NCBI GenBank assembly: GCA_946482585.1
Contig: CAMLSI010000051.1
Location: forward strand, 1 to 16,500
Direction of reading: 5' to 3'
DNA length: 16,500 nt
DNA from: an uncultured Lysobacteraceae bacterium
Lineage (GTDB): Bacteria; Pseudomonadota; Gammaproteobacteria; Xanthomonadales; Rhodanobacteraceae
The position numbers and the translations under genes are program-made. This document shows positions 6,983 through 14,257 of the stretch, in pieces (position 1 is the stretch's first letter; the number at the start of each line of letters is the position of its first letter). The notes beneath the pieces are model-generated. The model was not told the DNA's origin. It searched no databases and saw only the letters and a list, made by a program, of their open reading frames with translations.

Positions 6983-7951
6983 TCAGCGCGGCGCGGCGTC
7001 GCCGGCCGCGGGTTTCAGGCGATAGCGCACGAGATACAGATCCATGTCGCGCGCGGGATCGCGTCGCGCGGAGAACGTCAGTCGATCACGCATCGACCAG
7101 TCGAGCATCGGGCCGTAGGTGTCGCCGTCGGCGCTGTTGAGGCCGCGCAGCGCGGTGCCCGCGTCGTAGCGACCGCGAGTCGGCGCGGCGACGAACAGAT
7201 CCACGCGCGCCTGCTCGAAGTCGCGCGCGCGTGCGAACACGACGGTCGTGCCGTCGGCGACGAACGTCGCATCGAACTCGTGCGCGATCGTGTTGAGGGC
7301 GCCGGGCAGGGCTCGCGCCGCGGCGAAGCCGTCGTTGCGGCGTTCGCTGACGTAGAGATCGTGTCCGCCGGCACCGCCGCTGCGGTCGCTCGAGAACAGC
7401 AGCGTGTTTCCGTCCGGCGACAGCATCGGCGCGAACTCGTCGGACGTGCTGTTGACCGCGCTGCCGAGAGGCTCGACGGCGCCGAAACCGTCTGCCGTCA
7501 CGGCGACGCGATACAGATCGCTGCCGCCGAGGCCGCCGGCACGGTCCGAGCAAAAGTACGCGTGGCGACCATCGGCGGAATAGGCCGGATCGAAATCGCG
7601 CGCGCTCGAATTGAATGACACGGGTTCTGCCGTCGACCAGCCCGACGCAGTGCGATGCGAATGCCAGATGTCGTAGCTGCCCGGACCGCCGGGCCGGCGG
7701 CGGCTGAACCAGAGTGCGTCGTTGCCGTCGGGGCTCAGGCTCAGGCGAATGTCCGCATGCGCGGTCGACGCGATGTCGCGGGCGAACAGCTCGGGTTCGC
7801 CGGCGATCTCGACCGGTTGCGCGGCTGCGGCGGCGACAGTGAGGGCCATGAACGCTGCGGCGAGTCGTTGCAGACGATCGCGATGTTGGGGACCTGCGTC
7901 GGCGTCGTTGCTTTCGCGCGGCGTCGTCGCCGTCGATGTGTTACGTGGCAT
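6983..7951 (-). CDS. Exported PD40 beta-propeller protein (TolB-like repeats)
   Basis: A 322-residue protein built from PD40/WD40-like propeller repeats. At least four blades are visible by the core pattern S-x-D-G followed by a hydrophobic strand and a charged turn: LSPDGNDALWFSRR, YSADGRHAYFCSDR, LSPDGNTLLFSSDR and FVADGTTVVFARAR, with GGxDLY turns between. A hydrophobic stretch at about 29-44 (LRLAAAF-type, ending AAAAAQP) looks like a signal peptide with an unusually long polar N-region, so a periplasmic or secreted location is likely. The start at 7951 is chosen because GGAG lies seven bases upstream; the frame stays open further upstream without a ribosome-binding site. Relatives often sit in exported propeller proteins of unknown function or next to OmpA domains; here no such domain is present. 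Confidence 0.82.
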   Translation of the reverse strand: MPRNTSTATTPRESNDADAGPQHRDRLQRLAAAFMALTVAAAAAQPVEIAGEPELFARDIASTAHADIRLSLSPDGNDALWFSRRRPGGPGSYDIWHSHRTASGWSTAEPVSFNSSARDFDPAYSADGRHAYFCSDRAGGLGGSDLYRVAVTADGFGAVEPLGSAVNSTSDEFAPMLSPDGNTLLFSSDRSGGAGGHDLYVSERRNDGFAAARALPGALNTIAHEFDATFVADGTTVVFARARDFEQARVDLFVAAPTRGRYDAGTALRGLNSADGDTYGPMLDWSMRDRLTFSARRDPARDMDLYLVRYRLKPAAGDAAPR

Positions 7952-8170
7952 GGCGGACTCCGTAACGTGGCCGGCTCGCGGCAGACTGGGGAGGGTCCGG
8001 ACGGCATTCGCCGTCGATGCGGTCGCCGCGGAAGCGGCGGCGCGCGGGCTCGGACGAGCCATCGTCGCCGTCGCGCCGCTCGCTCACCACGCGAATCGCG
8101 CCCCGGAGCGCAAGGCAGACTTGGTCTCTTCAGGCTTCGGTTCGCATGACGAGTCCCGTCGATCGCGATC

Positions 8171-8184
8171 GCCGCGGCCGCGGC
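8171..8184. repeat. 14-bp GC palindrome downstream of the acetyltransferase gene
   Basis: GCCGCGGCCGCGGC is a perfect palindrome 15 bases beyond the acetyltransferase stop on the minus strand, next to the second palindrome CGATCGCGATCG. It may act as a terminator stem, but self-complementary GC repeats are common in DNA of this composition. Confidence 0.3.
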
Positions 8185-8198
8185 CGCGACGCGTCGGG

Positions 8199-8690
8199 TC
8201 AGAGTTCGCGCAGGTAGTACTTGTCGCAGCTGAAGTGACCGGTCCCCCCGAGCGGTCCGGCTATGCGCTCGAAGCCATTCTTCAGGTACAGCGCCTGAGC
8301 CGCGTCCATGCCGCTCAGCGTCTCGAGGTAGCAGCGCCGGTAGCCGAACTCGCCCGCCTTCGCGAGGCAGCGTGCGATGAGCGCGTGACCGGCACCGAGG
8401 CCGCGCAATGCCGGCAGGAAATACATCTTGCGCAGTTCGCAGGTGTCTTCGTCGCCGCCGGCCAGTGCGGCGATGCCGCCTCCGCCGAGCACGACGCCGT
8501 CGCGTTCGACGACGAAATACGCCGCGCGCGGAATCGCATAGGACTGCGCCATCGTGTCGACTTCGGCGTCATGGATGGCGAACCCCGGACCGTTCGCACC
8601 GAACTCGGGCATGACCGTGCGGATGATCGCGGCGACGGCGGCGTTGTCGGCCTCGGTGATCGGACGAATCGTATAGGCGGCAGTATTCAT
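8199..8690 (-). CDS. GNAT-family N-acetyltransferase
   Basis: A 163-residue single-domain acetyltransferase. GNAT motif A is clear: strand 4 (CELRKMYFLP, 85-93) is followed by the acetyl-CoA pyrophosphate loop RGLGAG (96-101) and its helix. Motif B follows with LETLSGMDAAQALYLKNGF (122-140), where Y135 is in the position of the usual general acid. The start at 8690 gives the expected TIRPITEADNAAV N-terminus. It begins 32 bases after the stop of the cyanophycinase-like gene on the same strand, so the two are probably co-transcribed. The acceptor (amino acid, peptide, antibiotic or protein) cannot be read from sequence. Confidence 0.9.
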   Translation of the reverse strand: MNTAAYTIRPITEADNAAVAAIIRTVMPEFGANGPGFAIHDAEVDTMAQSYAIPRAAYFVVERDGVVLGGGGIAALAGGDEDTCELRKMYFLPALRGLGAGHALIARCLAKAGEFGYRRCYLETLSGMDAAQALYLKNGFERIAGPLGGTGHFSCDKYYLREL

Positions 8691-8722
8691 GGCGCGGCGA
8701 TGGGGCAGGGGCGTGGCGCCGC

Positions 8723-9562
8723 TCAGAGCGGACGGCGGAAATCGAGATCGTAGCGCGTGCCGTGCACGAGCACGTGCAGGTGCAGGTTCGTGATCGAGAT
8801 CGGCGCCTGCGGCCCGGCCTCGGTGATGTTGGTCGGGCCGACATCGCTGGGATCGACGAGCGTGATGCCGCCGTGGCCGACGACTTCGAGCACGTTGTCC
8901 GGGCCGACGAACGCTGCGGTGTCGGCGTCGAGCCCGAGCCCGAGCGCGAAGGGATTCAGCGCGAGTGCGCCGAGCAGGCGGCCGATGCGATCGCTCGCCG
9001 CGCCGCCCTGGTCGATGACGACACGATTCGTGAGGCCGAGGCCCGGCGCGAGCGTTACCGCGCCCATGCGCGGCGTCGCTCCGGATTCGCCGGAGGCGAG
9101 CATGTGTTCGGCGAGTACGGCGGCACCGGCGCCGAGGCCTGCGATCGGCGTGCCGTCGGCGTTGCGCCGGCGCAGCAGCTTGGCGAGGCTGGTACCGCCG
9201 ACGAGTGTCGTGAGTTTCAGCGGATGAATCGTCGCGAGCACGATCAGGTCGGAATTCTCGATCGCGGCCAGCGTCTCGGTGCGTTCCGCGTCGGCGCGCG
9301 AGCCGAGGTGCACGCGTCGTACGCCGCCCGCGCCCTGGGCGAGCAGCGCGTTCTCGATTTCGTCGAGTGCGCGCATGTCGAGCTCGCCGGCGACGAGGAA
9401 GCACACTTGTGCGCGTTGTGAACAGGTAGAAAGAAGCCGGCGCGTGAGACGCTGCTCGGTGTCGAGGCCGGCGAACACGCCGATTGCGATGAGATAGCCG
9501 CGGGACTGATCGGGAGCGAGGCGTGCGGGCACGGCAGTATCCGGAAGACGACGATGCCGCAT
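8723..9562 (-). CDS. Cyanophycinase-like protein (peptidase S51 fold) lacking the catalytic serine
   Basis: A 279-residue homologue of cyanophycinase CphB, the serine hydrolase that cuts cyanophycin into Asp-Arg dipeptides. The fold is recognisable: GYLIAIG at 22-28, GVRRVHLGSRADA, VGGTSL at 121-126, RIGRLLGALALNPFALGLGLDADTAAFV (192-219) and the C-terminal ISITNLHLHVL. The active site is not: where CphB has GTSAGA, with Ser as nucleophile, this protein has GLGAGA with G144 at the Ser position; the TGGDQ segment is TIHP (111-114); and the conserved DQHF-type histidine is G186. It is therefore probably a pseudoenzyme or binds something without hydrolysing it. No cyanophycin synthetase gene is in the window. 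Start at ATG 9562 without a clear ribosome-binding site; a later start is possible because homology begins near residue 21. Confidence 0.85.
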   Translation of the reverse strand: MRHRRLPDTAVPARLAPDQSRGYLIAIGVFAGLDTEQRLTRRLLSTCSQRAQVCFLVAGELDMRALDEIENALLAQGAGGVRRVHLGSRADAERTETLAAIENSDLIVLATIHPLKLTTLVGGTSLAKLLRRRNADGTPIAGLGAGAAVLAEHMLASGESGATPRMGAVTLAPGLGLTNRVVIDQGGAASDRIGRLLGALALNPFALGLGLDADTAAFVGPDNVLEVVGHGGITLVDPSDVGPTNITEAGPQAPISITNLHLHVLVHGTRYDLDFRRPL

Positions 9563-9593
9563 GGTAGCAGCGCATCCGCGTCGGAGGCGACGC

Positions 9594-9618
9594 GGGCTCC
9601 CTCGTTGCGAGGGAGCCC
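9594..9618 (-). terminator. Terminator hairpin after the unknown exported-protein gene
   Basis: GGGCTCCCTCG (9594-9604) and CGAGGGAGCCC (9608-9618) form a perfect 11-bp stem with a TTG loop, 43 bases past the stop at 9661 on the minus strand and upstream of the cyanophycinase-like gene. No U-run follows, but the stem is strong and well placed. Confidence 0.65.
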
Positions 9619-9660
9619 CGGAGAGACGCGCCCGTATCGCCGCCGGGCGCCCGAGCGTCG

Positions 9661-10779
9661 TCAGTTCGGCTGGATCGTGCAGGTCACTTCGTTGACGCTG
9701 CGGCTTTTGCAGGTGACGTTGCCGCCCTGGGTCCAGCCCGAATTAAGCACGAGCACCGAGATGCCGTTGCGGACCGCCCAGTCTTCGAACGACTCGACCG
9801 CCCAGTTCGCGTTGCTGCCGAGGTTCCAGCTGCGATTGCCGTAGAACTGCAGTGCGTTGCCGTAGCCGTTCGGCAGCACTACGCCGCTCGGGTCGACGAC
9901 CTGCCGCAGCATCACGTCGGCGGTCGCCGTGTCGTAGCGCACCTTCGCGTAGCCGCCGTCCTTCATCGGAACGAACAGCGTGACGACGCCGCTGACCTGC
10001 TCGGTCAGCTTGCTGGAGCCGGCGACGTAGCGCAGCGAATCGGGGTCGAACACCTGGCCCGCCCCTTGTCCCAGCGTCGTGAAGTAGTCGTAGACGAAAC
10101 CGTCGATGCTGCCGGGCTGGTCGCCGAAGGCGAGGTCATAGCTCGAGTCCGGGAAGTTCGGATAGATGTTGTCGAAGTAGGGGCCGAACACATAGCCGCG
10201 CAGATCGATGGGGCTGTCGCGTCCCGGCGCGACTTGGCCCATCATGCCTTCGACCGACGACGGCGTCGTCGCGTCGCTCGGCGTCGTGCGCGGACTGCCC
10301 GCGCGCAGATCGACGGTGCCGCCGCCGATGAGCTTCAGATAGACCGAGCCGTCGGCGCGGATGACCGCGGTGAAGGTCAGGCTGTTGCCGTTGCGCCGAT
10401 ACAGGTTGCTCGCCTGCGACACGTAGGCGACGAGGCGCGAATCCGTGGGCACTTCGTAGCCGCCGGTCTGCACGTAGGCCTCGGGATCCCAGTTCAGCAC
10501 GATCGTGCGGACCTGCGCCGATGCGAGGTTGTAGACGTAGACCGTGCTCTCGCGGACGCGCGGGTATTGCGTGACGGCCTTGTTGATGTAGTCGCTCGTG
10601 CTCGCGCAGGTGTTGCACAGGATCGCGTAGTACTGACCGACGGCCGCCGTCGCATCGTCGATGACGCCGGTGGGTTCGGGTTCGGCAGTGTTCGCGCGTG
10701 CGCCGCCGGCGAACAGCAGCGCCGTGGCGAAGACGGAGGCGCCGAGCCAGCGGCGCAGGGCGGTACGGATGCGTTGCAT
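9661..10779 (-). CDS. Exported protein of unknown family
   Basis: A 372-residue protein I do not recognise. It starts with a textbook Sec signal peptide: MQRIRTALRRWLG, a hydrophobic core to about residue 26, and cleavage likely after ARA (27-29). The mature part has four cysteines in two widely separated pairs: C55 and C58 near the N-terminus (ILCNTCAST) and C357 and C367 near the C-terminus, suggesting disulfides in the periplasm or outside the cell. The middle is rich in Tyr, Asp, Gly and Ser (for example GYVFGPYFDNIYPNFPDSSY), with no obvious membrane segment after the signal. The start at 10779 is supported by AGGAGA nine bases or so upstream and by the signal peptide. It is followed by a clear hairpin and preceded by a long gap with palindromes, so it looks like a single regulated gene. 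Confidence 0.8.
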   Translation of the reverse strand: MQRIRTALRRWLGASVFATALLFAGGARANTAEPEPTGVIDDATAAVGQYYAILCNTCASTSDYINKAVTQYPRVRESTVYVYNLASAQVRTIVLNWDPEAYVQTGGYEVPTDSRLVAYVSQASNLYRRNGNSLTFTAVIRADGSVYLKLIGGGTVDLRAGSPRTTPSDATTPSSVEGMMGQVAPGRDSPIDLRGYVFGPYFDNIYPNFPDSSYDLAFGDQPGSIDGFVYDYFTTLGQGAGQVFDPDSLRYVAGSSKLTEQVSGVVTLFVPMKDGGYAKVRYDTATADVMLRQVVDPSGVVLPNGYGNALQFYGNRSWNLGSNANWAVESFEDWAVRNGISVLVLNSGWTQGGNVTCKSRSVNEVTCTIQPN

Positions 10780-11031
10780 GACAGATCTCCTGACTGAAGC
10801 GTTCGTGGGCAACTCGGCGTTGCCGCGCGGTCGTCCCTGTGCGTCCGTTGGCGGTGTGCCGGCATTCGAGATCGGCGAGCGGCCGGGTCGGCACGCGAAG
10901 GTGAGCAGGCATACGCAGGGGGGTGTTGCGTCGGGGGAGCCTGCCGCCGGCCTTCGCGGCCGATGAGCGGTCTCGCGGGGCATTTCGCGATCGATGGGGT
11001 GAGGCGGCCTCCTGGCAGTGGTTTCGTTGAG

Positions 11032-11069
11032 CGTTTTCGTCGTGACAGATATGTCACTTGATGAAAACG
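11032..11069. promoter_or_regulatory. Extended inverted repeat, candidate operator
   Basis: The core GTGACAGATATGTCAC (11042-11057) is self-complementary at 14 of 16 bases. Outside it, CGTTTTC (11032-11038) and GAAAACG (11063-11069) form a second pair of complementary arms, offset by two bases. It lies about 265 bases upstream of the exported-protein gene. Confidence 0.5.
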
Positions 11070-11073
11070 ATCG

Positions 11074-11094
11074 GACACGTTTCGCGAGCGTGTC
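11074..11094. promoter_or_regulatory. Second inverted repeat beside the first
   Basis: GACACG (11074-11079) and CGTGTC (11089-11094) are complementary around nine bases, four bases after the first dyad. The right end also reads TTGACA on the minus strand (11091-11096), a perfect -35 hexamer, but no -10 box lies 16-18 bases beyond it. Confidence 0.4.
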
Positions 11095-11360
11095 AACCGA
11101 AAATGCGTCGGAAGGCGAGTCCGGTGTTGGACAATTCGCAGTGTTAATTTCCGCTCAATAGCGAGTTGCGGCTGTCGCAAAACTGATAGCGCTGCCGGCA
11201 GCAGTCAGCGCGGCCGAGCGGTTGCACCCAGCGGCTTTGCGAGGAATGTGTAGATCTATAAATGTATATTTGACGCATGAAAGTGTGCGCCGATGGCGTC
11301 GGCGTCCCGTTGCCCGCGGTGTGGCGGCGGATGCGCGTTCGCGCCGAAGGGGCTGCGGCG

Positions 11361-11382
11361 GGCGCGGCAAGCGTGCCGCGCC
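11361..11382 (-). terminator. Terminator-like hairpin after the AAA gene
   Basis: GGCGCGGCA (11361-11369) pairs perfectly with TGCCGCGCC (11374-11382) around AGCG, seven bases past the AAA stop codon on the minus strand. No U-run is seen. Confidence 0.6.
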
Positions 11383-11389
11383 GCGGAAC

Positions 11390-12235
11390 TCAGCTGCCGA
11401 TCTCGATTTCTTCGATGCCGAGATAGCGGTTGATGGCTTGCGTGGCGTCGGCAACGAGCCGTTGCAACGGTGCGGCGTGCAGCGTGCCGCGATCGAGGTT
11501 TTCCATCCAGCCGAACAGTGACTGTCGCAATTGTTCTTCCGTTCGCACGCGCTGGTGGATGTCGGCCAGAATGCGGCCGTATTCGCTGGTCGTAGGACTC
11601 GTGCCCAACTCGTGGAACAGGTTGCCGAGCGCGGCCATGAATTCGGCGGCGCTCGCATCGAGTCCGAAATCTTCGGGGCGATAGTCGAGATGGCCGCGAC
11701 TGGCGTCCGCGTGAACCCGGAAGCTGACCTTCGCGAGCGAGTGGTAGAGCGGCTCTTCGGAGATCAGCACCAGCAGCAGGTGCTGCGGATTCGCGATCGC
11801 GGTGCCGTGCGGCGAGATCCATTCGCGCGTCTGCACGAAATGGTAGAGGCGGATGTGATCGTGGAAATCGGCGGCCTGCAGTTGATCGAGGACGAGCATC
11901 GTGCGCGCGCCTTCGGAATAGGCGCAGGCCTCGCTCATGCTGCGTTCGAACGCGGAAACCGGCGCTTCCGGTGCCCCCGAGGCGTCGGCATCCTCGCTCA
12001 GCACGATGGTCGGCGGCGGCGGTTCGGCGCTCGTGAAGTCGTGATAGAGCAGATGCGGATAGTCGAGCGCATGGCCGAGTGCGTTCGCGAGCGCGGTCTT
12101 GCGCCGGCCCGGGGCGCCGACGATGCTGAGGCAGCGCAGATGCGGCAGATCCGCCTCGAACAGACAGCGCAGCGGATAGTCGTAATCGTCGTTGGATTCG
12201 AAACCGAACTCGGCGAGTTTCTTGCGCAGGCTCAT
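11390..12235 (-). CDS. AAA-type ATPase-like protein with altered Walker motifs
   Basis: A 281-residue protein with the layout of a P-loop ATPase: CLSIVGAPGRRKTALANALG (35-54) is the Walker A region, TMLVLDQL (112-119) the Walker B region, and ANPQHLLLVLIS (148-159) resembles a sensor-1 strand. Two key positions differ: the usual glycine before the Walker A lysine is R45 (GAPGRRKT), and the catalytic glutamate after Walker B D117 is Q118. ATP binding may persist with weak or no hydrolysis. The C-terminal 80 residues are helical. I do not recognise a named subfamily. The start at 12235 has no ribosome-binding site; the frame stays open upstream, with GC-biased third positions and a CPDCG motif from a possible GTG start at 12403, so the true N-terminus may be longer. 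The aminotransferase gene upstream ends in a strong terminator, so this gene needs its own promoter. Confidence 0.7.
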   Translation of the reverse strand: MSLRKKLAEFGFESNDDYDYPLRCLFEADLPHLRCLSIVGAPGRRKTALANALGHALDYPHLLYHDFTSAEPPPPTIVLSEDADASGAPEAPVSAFERSMSEACAYSEGARTMLVLDQLQAADFHDHIRLYHFVQTREWISPHGTAIANPQHLLLVLISEEPLYHSLAKVSFRVHADASRGHLDYRPEDFGLDASAAEFMAALGNLFHELGTSPTTSEYGRILADIHQRVRTEEQLRQSLFGWMENLDRGTLHAAPLQRLVADATQAINRYLGIEEIEIGS

Positions 12236-12413
12236 GGGCGGCGGCGTGATGGCGCTGCGCGCGAGCATAGCGGAGTCCGCGGGCGGGAACGACGGCGGCG
12301 TCGCACAGGTGTCGATCCGCCGGAATCGGCGCGGCGCGTGCACGGCGAGGTCACAGGCGTCGGGGCCGGGGACGACGCTCGTGGCGCCGCAGTCGGGGCA
12401 CACCGGAAAAAGA

Positions 12414-12481
12414 AACGCCTGCACGGCGCAACTGGCCACTTCCTATGGCCGTGTTGCGAGCGATTGCGCCGTGCAGGCGTT
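12414..12481 (-). terminator. Strong intrinsic terminator of the aminotransferase gene
   Basis: Bases 12414-12431 and 12464-12481 are perfectly complementary over 18 bp. The 32-base loop contains a small inner stem GGCCA/TGGCC. On the minus strand the stem is followed by TTCTTTTTCC, a good U-run. It begins 11 bases past the aminotransferase stop codon. Confidence 0.88.
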
Positions 12482-12491
12482 GTTCGGTGGA

Positions 12492-13991
12492 TCAGGCGGC
12501 CTTGGCGTCGGCGCTCTTGCGCGGCCCGTGCAGCAGCGCCTGGCGCACGCCGTCGATCACTAGATCGACTTCGGCCTCGGTGATGTTGAAGTGCGGCGTG
12601 AAGCGCAGCGAATTGGCGCCGCCGTGGATGACGCCAAAGCCGTGCTCGCGCATGAACTCTTCAGTGCTGTTCGTGCCGTAGCACTTGAAGTCCGCACTGA
12701 GTTCGCAGGAGAACAGCAGGCCGGTGCCCTGGACCTTCGTGATGAAGCCCGGCAGCTCGGTCTTGAGCGCTTCGAGCTTGTGCACGAACTGGCGGCCGCG
12801 TTCGCGGATGTTCGCCTGCACCGCCGGCGTCAGCAGGCCGAGCACGGCGACCGCGACGTCCATCGCGCGCGGATTCGTCGTCATGGTGTTGCCGTAGATG
12901 CCTTTCTTGTAGAGCGACGCGGCGCGCTCGGTCACGGCGAGCACCGACAGCGGATACTGGCCCGCGTTCAGCGCCTTGGAATAGGTTTCCATGTCCGGCG
13001 GCGCGAGCTTCTCGAAACCCGGATAGTCGATGATCGAGAGCACGCCGTGCGCACGCAGGCCGGCCTGGATCGAGTCGACCAGGAACAGCGAGCCGTGCTT
13101 CTCGGTCAGTTCGCGCGCGGCGGCGTAGAACTCCGGCGTGACGGAGCGGCCCGGATCGCCTTCGCCCATGACGGGCTCCAGGAACATGGCTTCGATGAAC
13201 CAGCCGTTCTTGTCGGCATCGGCGAAGACCTGGCGCAGCTGTTCGACGTTGTACGGTTCGACCGTGAGCAGGCTGGTCTCGTCGCGGAAGCTCGCGAGGT
13301 GCTGGGTATAGGTCTTGCGGCTCGAGTCGGAATAGACGGCCGGACGTTCGGTGCGGCCGTGGAATGCGCCGCGCACGGCCAGACGCTTGATCGTGCGGCC
13401 GGCGTGGCGGCCGCCGGCGTCGGTCATTAGCTTGGCGTTGACGTCGGCGATGCGGGAGGCCAGCGAGACCGACTCGGAGCCCGAGTTCAGGCAGAGGAAA
13501 CGCGTATAGGGACAGCCGCCGCGGTTCGCGCCGATGACGGCCTTGAGCGCGGTCGCGAGCTTGTACTGGGAAACGTTCGGCGTCATGACGTTGGCCATGA
13601 CCTGCGGGCGGCTCATCGCGTCGAGGACGGCCGGCGGCGCGTGGCCGAAGCCGAGCATGCCGTAGCCGCCCGAATCGTGGAGCACGGCGCCTTTGAGCGT
13701 GACGACCCAGGGACCGCTCGCGGCGAGCGCGACATAGGGGTTGACCGAGTCGTCGGTGTAGAAGTTGACGAAGTCCGACTGAATGAGCCGCATCTGCTCG
13801 ACTTCGTCGAGCGCGACGAGCTCCGGCAGCTCCGCCTTGAGTTCGAGGAAGCGCGCATGCGCCTGAGCGACGGCGTCGACGAGTTCGGGCGACGTGGCTG
13901 CAAAACGCAGCACGGTTGCATCGTCGAGGCCACGGGTGCGTGCGGCGCCGCCGGCGTTGCGCAGAACGGCGAGTTGTTCGATCAGCTGCAT
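12492..13991 (-). CDS. Class III PLP-dependent aminotransferase, substrate unknown
   Basis: A 499-residue fold-type I aminotransferase of the GabT/ornithine/lysine 6-transaminase class. PLP-binding features are visible: NSGSESV (169-175) for the phosphate, FHGR (210-213) beside the ring, D306 pairing with the pyridine nitrogen (LFLVDSIQAG) and the Schiff-base lysine K339 (TYSKALNAGQYPLSV). The D-E-V-Q-T-G signature of most members reads DSIQAG here, and an N-terminal extension of about 80 residues precedes the catalytic domain, so it is a divergent subfamily; family membership is sure, the amino donor is not. Start at 13991, with GGAG seven bases upstream. It is divergent from the ABC operon and followed by a very strong terminator, so it is transcribed alone. 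Confidence 0.88.
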   Translation of the reverse strand: MQLIEQLAVLRNAGGAARTRGLDDATVLRFAATSPELVDAVAQAHARFLELKAELPELVALDEVEQMRLIQSDFVNFYTDDSVNPYVALAASGPWVVTLKGAVLHDSGGYGMLGFGHAPPAVLDAMSRPQVMANVMTPNVSQYKLATALKAVIGANRGGCPYTRFLCLNSGSESVSLASRIADVNAKLMTDAGGRHAGRTIKRLAVRGAFHGRTERPAVYSDSSRKTYTQHLASFRDETSLLTVEPYNVEQLRQVFADADKNGWFIEAMFLEPVMGEGDPGRSVTPEFYAAARELTEKHGSLFLVDSIQAGLRAHGVLSIIDYPGFEKLAPPDMETYSKALNAGQYPLSVLAVTERAASLYKKGIYGNTMTTNPRAMDVAVAVLGLLTPAVQANIRERGRQFVHKLEALKTELPGFITKVQGTGLLFSCELSADFKCYGTNSTEEFMREHGFGVIHGGANSLRFTPHFNITEAEVDLVIDGVRQALLHGPRKSADAKAA

Positions 13992-14257
13992 GGCTTGCTC
14001 CAACGAAACAGGCCGACGCACGCCTGTGCGGCGCGTATCGGGCAAGGTTGAGTGCGCCGGACGGCGCGAAAGTGCGGCCAGTCTAGCAGAGCGCATTGGT
14101 CGGCTCTTGGGGCCGCTTCATGGTCTCCCAAGGGGGCCATTCCGTTGCCCCGCGCCGCGCGGTGCGAATGACGATTGTCAACTCGAAATCCTGATGTCGC
14201 GGACTGCAGCGGCGGTCGGCGTCCGCGTAGCCTGAGCGTACTTTCAGGAGACATCGC

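Larger units (their letters stand above)
10780..11389. other. 610-base intergenic region with palindromes and an AT-rich island
   Basis: No convincing gene. On the minus strand it is the upstream region of the unknown exported-protein gene and the downstream region of the AAA gene. It holds an extended inverted repeat (11032-11069), a second inverted repeat right beside it (11074-11094), an AT-rich island near 11249-11275 that stands out from the GC-rich surroundings, and a terminator-like hairpin at 11361-11382. I could not place a good -10/-35 pair. Confidence 0.6.

Noticed and set aside
8199..9575. 458-codon frame running through the cyanophycinase-like and GNAT genes as a possible fusion
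   Set aside because: Its N-terminal two thirds are arginine-rich nonsense in a different frame from the cyanophycinase-like gene; only its end is the real GNAT gene.
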